This document shows, piece after piece, positions 42,671 through 44,549 of a stretch of DNA of 44,549 nucleotides (positions are counted from its first letter, which is position 1; every line of letters begins with the position of its first letter). The position numbers and the translations under genes were made by a program. The stretch is from Myxococcota bacterium (GTDB lineage Bacteria; Myxococcota_A; Polyangia; Polyangiales; Polyangiaceae), in contig CAUJEM010000028.1 in NCBI GenBank assembly GCA_963169915.1, positions 1 to 44,549 on the forward strand, given 5' to 3'. Below the pieces are notes generated by a model. It was not told where the DNA came from. It did not search any database and worked only from the letters and a program-made list of their open reading frames with translations.

Positions 42671-42979
42671 ATGGGGGAGGCGCGTCAAGACGAGCGGGTG
42701 ACCATCAACAAGGAGTTTGACTCCTTCGATGAGTTCATCCAGGAGTACGTCACCAACATCTCGCGCACGGGGGCCTTCATCAAGACGCGCCAGCCGCTCC
42801 CCGTCGGGACGCAGATCAACCTCCGCTTCACGGTCCTCATGGAGGACATCGAGACCATCGAGGGCCTGGGCGAGGTCATCCGCGTCGAGCAGGACCCGCC
42901 CGGCATGGGCGTGGTCTTCCGGCAGCTCTCGGCGTATTCGGAGCAGCTCATCTTGCGGCTGCTGACGGCGCGGCGCTGA
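42671..42979 (+). CDS. PilZ-domain protein (putative c-di-GMP binding)
   Basis: 102 residues, starting 3 bp after the RNase E/G stop. The N-terminus RQDERVTINKEF contains an RX3R pair (R5, R9). The second motif, [D/N]XSXXG, reads NISRTG, followed by AFIKTRQPLPVGTQINLRFTV. These two motifs bind c-di-GMP in PilZ proteins. The single-domain layout suits an adaptor that changes its partner's activity. Tight coupling to the nuclease gene suggests RNase E/G could be the partner, but this is only positional. Confidence 0.85.
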   Translation: MGEARQDERVTINKEFDSFDEFIQEYVTNISRTGAFIKTRQPLPVGTQINLRFTVLMEDIETIEGLGEVIRVEQDPPGMGVVFRQLSAYSEQLILRLLTARR

Positions 42980-43067
42980 ACGCGCGTGTAGACGGCGGTG
43001 TGCGCCTGGGCCTTTGCGCCGTCTGTCGCTTGCATGCCGGCACCATCCCCCCTAAGAAGCGCCCACC

Positions 43068-43181
43068 ATGTACCTCGCGAAGACTGGCACCCCGCGCAAG
43101 ACCGACCGCAAGCGGAGCGTCCGCTACAAGGCGAAGCTGAAGGCGAAGAACCGCCGCCGGCGCAACGGCCTCGAGGGCTGA
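43068..43181 (+). CDS. 37-residue highly basic microprotein
   Basis: ATG 43068 to TGA 43181. It begins MYLAKTGTPRKTDRK and ends NRRRRNGLEG, with about 17 Lys/Arg and only three acidic residues. All but one codon end in G or C, matching the coding pattern of neighbours, so it is likely real despite its size. There is no strong ribosome binding site. The composition is like ribosome-associated or nucleic-acid-binding tails. No family recognised with confidence. Confidence 0.6.
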   Translation: MYLAKTGTPRKTDRKRSVRYKAKLKAKNRRRRNGLEG

Positions 43182-43208
43182 GCGCTGGCTGAGCGCGCCG
43201 TGGCGCGC

Positions 43209-43763
43209 TCACTCCTCCAGCTCGTCCCCCGGTGCCAGCGCCAGCGCGGCGCGCGCCACGGTGAAGCTGAAGCCAGCACGCGCCAGCACCGCGAGGTCTC
43301 GCCGGCGCTGCTCGGGGGAGTCCACGGGCGTGGGACGGTACGGTCCGAGCCGCCGCCGTCGCGCGAGCCGCCGGGCCGCCTCCAGCTCTTGCTCGCTGCC
43401 CTCGCCTTGCAGCGCCCGCTCCACGGCCTCGCGCTGGACGCCGCGCTGCAGGAGCTTCTGCTGGAGCAGCCGGCGCGAGCCGCCGCGCGCGCGCAGCCCG
43501 CGCGACAGCGCCTCCGCGAAGCGCTCGTCGTTCAAGAGGCCGCTCTCCAGGTAGCGCGCGACGAGGGCCTCGATGTTGCGCTGCGCCGCGGCCTCGTCCA
43601 CCGGCGCGTCCCCACCGTGGCGGCGCACCGCCCGCCAGAGCACGCGCCGCAGGTTCTCCGCGGACGAGTCGTAGCGATTGAGGTAGGCGAGCGCCCTCCG
43701 CTCGAGCTGCTCGGGCGACGTGGGCTCGACGTCCGGCGCGGAGGCTCGACCCGCCGCCCTCAA
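43209..43763 (-). CDS. recX: Regulatory protein RecX
   Basis: 184 residues. The helical repeats of RecX are visible: [67 protein letters not shown]. RecX binds RecA filaments and limits recombinase activity. The gene starts inside the end of mglA (4-bp ATGA overlap), not beside recA, so it appears to be translated from the mglBA transcript. The C-terminal third ([26 protein letters not shown]) is the third repeat. Confidence 0.9.
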   Translation of the reverse strand: MRAAGRASAPDVEPTSPEQLERRALAYLNRYDSSAENLRRVLWRAVRRHGGDAPVDEAAAQRNIEALVARYLESGLLNDERFAEALSRGLRARGGSRRLLQQKLLQRGVQREAVERALQGEGSEQELEAARRLARRRRLGPYRPTPVDSPEQRRRDLAVLARAGFSFTVARAALALAPGDELEE

Positions 43764-44347
43764 CTGCCGCGCTTCAGCTCGGTGAGCACCAGCTTGCTGA
43801 CCGCCTTGAGCGTCTCGAACACGCCGACGCCCGTGCGCGCCACCGCCTCGAAATCTGGCACGCCCGTGGGGTTGATGAGCGGCCGCAGCTCCTCCACCGT
43901 CATGGCGTTGGGCAAGTCCCGCTTGTTGTACTGGACCACGTACGGCAGCTTGTCGAGCGAGTAGCCCTGCTCGGTGAGGTTGGTGCGCAGGTTCTCGACG
44001 CTCTCTTGGTTGGCCTCGAGCCGCTCCATCTGGCTGTCGGCGACGAAGATGACGCCGTCCACCCCCTTCAGGATGAGCTTACGGCTGGCGTCGTAGAAGA
44101 CCTGGCCGGGCACGGTGTAGAGGTGAAAGCGCGTCTTGAAGCCGCGGATCTCCCCGAGCGAGAGCGGGAGGAAATCGAAGAACAGCGTGCGCTCCGTCTC
44201 CGTGGCGAGGCTGATCATCTTGCCCTTCGCGTCCGGGTTCGTGCGCTCGTAGATGTACTGGAGGTTGGTGGTCTTCCCGCAGAGGCCGGGCCCGTAGTAG
44301 ACGAGCTTGCAGTTGATCTCTCGGGCCATGTAGTTGATGAAGCTCAT
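43760..44347 (-). CDS. mglA: MglA-type small GTPase
   Basis: 195 residues, the usual length. The P-loop is [10 protein letters not shown] (19-28). The MglA-specific switch II is [13 protein letters not shown] (79-90), lacking the WD of Ras proteins, and the base-specificity motif is NKRD (141-144). MglA-GTP marks the leading cell pole and controls motility machinery in myxobacteria. The mglB end lies 11 bp upstream, giving the standard mglBA order, with recX coupled behind. Confidence 0.95.
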   Translation of the reverse strand: MSFINYMAREINCKLVYYGPGLCGKTTNLQYIYERTNPDAKGKMISLATETERTLFFDFLPLSLGEIRGFKTRFHLYTVPGQVFYDASRKLILKGVDGVIFVADSQMERLEANQESVENLRTNLTEQGYSLDKLPYVVQYNKRDLPNAMTVEELRPLINPTGVPDFEAVARTGVGVFETLKAVSKLVLTELKRGS

Positions 44348-44358
44348 CGGTGGGGCCC

Positions 44359-44549
44359 TCAGTCGTTGAAGAGGTTGTCGATGTCTTCATCGGTGATTTC
44401 TGCGAACGGCGAGTCTGCGCCCGGCGCCGCGACCTTCGAGAGCAACGCCTCGAAGATGCGGTTCAGCTTGTCCGTGGACTTGCGTACGTGTAGGTGGACT
44501 AGTTTTAAGCTCGACTTGGCGTCGAAGATCACCACGAGAATCACGCGGT
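44359..44549 (-). CDS. mglB: MglB-like Roadblock/LC7 protein, 5' end beyond window
   Basis: Only the last ~63 codons are present; the frame continues through the right edge. [26 protein letters not shown] is the closing strand and helix of a Roadblock/LC7 domain, followed by a tail ending [11 protein letters not shown]. Roadblock proteins of the MglB type stimulate GTP hydrolysis by MglA and mark the lagging pole. Identity rests mostly on the adjacent mglA and the fold pattern. Confidence 0.85.
   Translation of the reverse strand, partial: RVILVVIFDAKSSLKLVHLHVRKSTDKLNRIFEALLSKVAAPGADSPFAEITDEDIDNLFND

Noticed and set aside
1..44549. CRISPR, toxin-antitoxin, restriction or phage-defence modules
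   Set aside because: No repeat-spacer arrays, integrase, methylase, nuclease pair or small toxin/antitoxin pair could be supported.

Overview
The window is very G+C-rich chromosomal DNA. It carries a MglA/MglB GTPase pair, many lipoproteins with Gly/Ala-rich spacers, an ECF sigma factor paired with a membrane protein, orphan secretion-type proteins and a ribE-ribBA-ribH-nusB cluster. Together these point to a myxobacterium (Myxococcota, probably the Polyangia/Sorangium side). This is inferred from gene content and base composition; there is no rRNA in the window. I saw no tRNA, rRNA, CRISPR array, prophage or intact mobile element.

Left part (1-12 kb): a lipoprotein gene runs off the left edge on the minus strand and is frameshifted inside its signal peptide by a 7-bp tandem duplication. 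Then come a CapA-like lipoprotein, an ECF sigma factor with a membrane/repeat partner, two secreted proteins on either side of a short promoter region with direct repeats, an EthA-like Baeyer-Villiger monooxygenase, a large GH123/DUF4091-like lipoprotein, and a divergent L,D-transpeptidase.

Middle (12-28 kb): a zinc-ribbon protein, UDP-sugar 6-dehydrogenase, a small lipoprotein, an IS66 transposase remnant with a perfect 15-bp inverted repeat, and a jelly-roll-like lipoprotein. These are followed by a secreted beta-propeller protein, an LPG-synthase-like membrane protein, an outer-membrane barrel plus lipoprotein operon, an orphan GspC-like PDZ protein, a SUMF1-fold lipoprotein lacking the FGE cysteine pair, an unrecognised cytoplasmic protein and a MerR regulator.

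Right part (28-44.5 kb): aldehyde dehydrogenase, a receiver-like protein without its phospho-acceptor Asp, a radical SAM enzyme with auxiliary cysteines and an unassigned C-terminal domain, and an ArsA/Get3-like ATPase. The riboflavin operon follows (ribE, ribBA with a wrecked GTP cyclohydrolase II half, ribH, nusB, a stand-alone M17 N-terminal domain). Next are alr, a DEDDy exonuclease, RNase E/G with a large charged insertion followed 3 bp later by a PilZ gene, a 37-residue highly basic microprotein, recX, mglA and the end of mglB.

Themes: (i) cell envelope and surface (about a dozen lipoproteins, porin, LD-transpeptidase, alanine racemase, UDP-sugar dehydrogenase); (ii) housekeeping blocks with odd features (RibBA, RNase E/G); (iii) signalling and polarity (ECF sigma, PilZ, MglAB, degenerate receiver). 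No single locus is clearly a new multi-gene system. The strongest leads are the frameshifting heptanucleotide duplication, the degenerate RibBA, the receiver/radical SAM/ArsA neighbourhood and the RNase E/G-PilZ operon.
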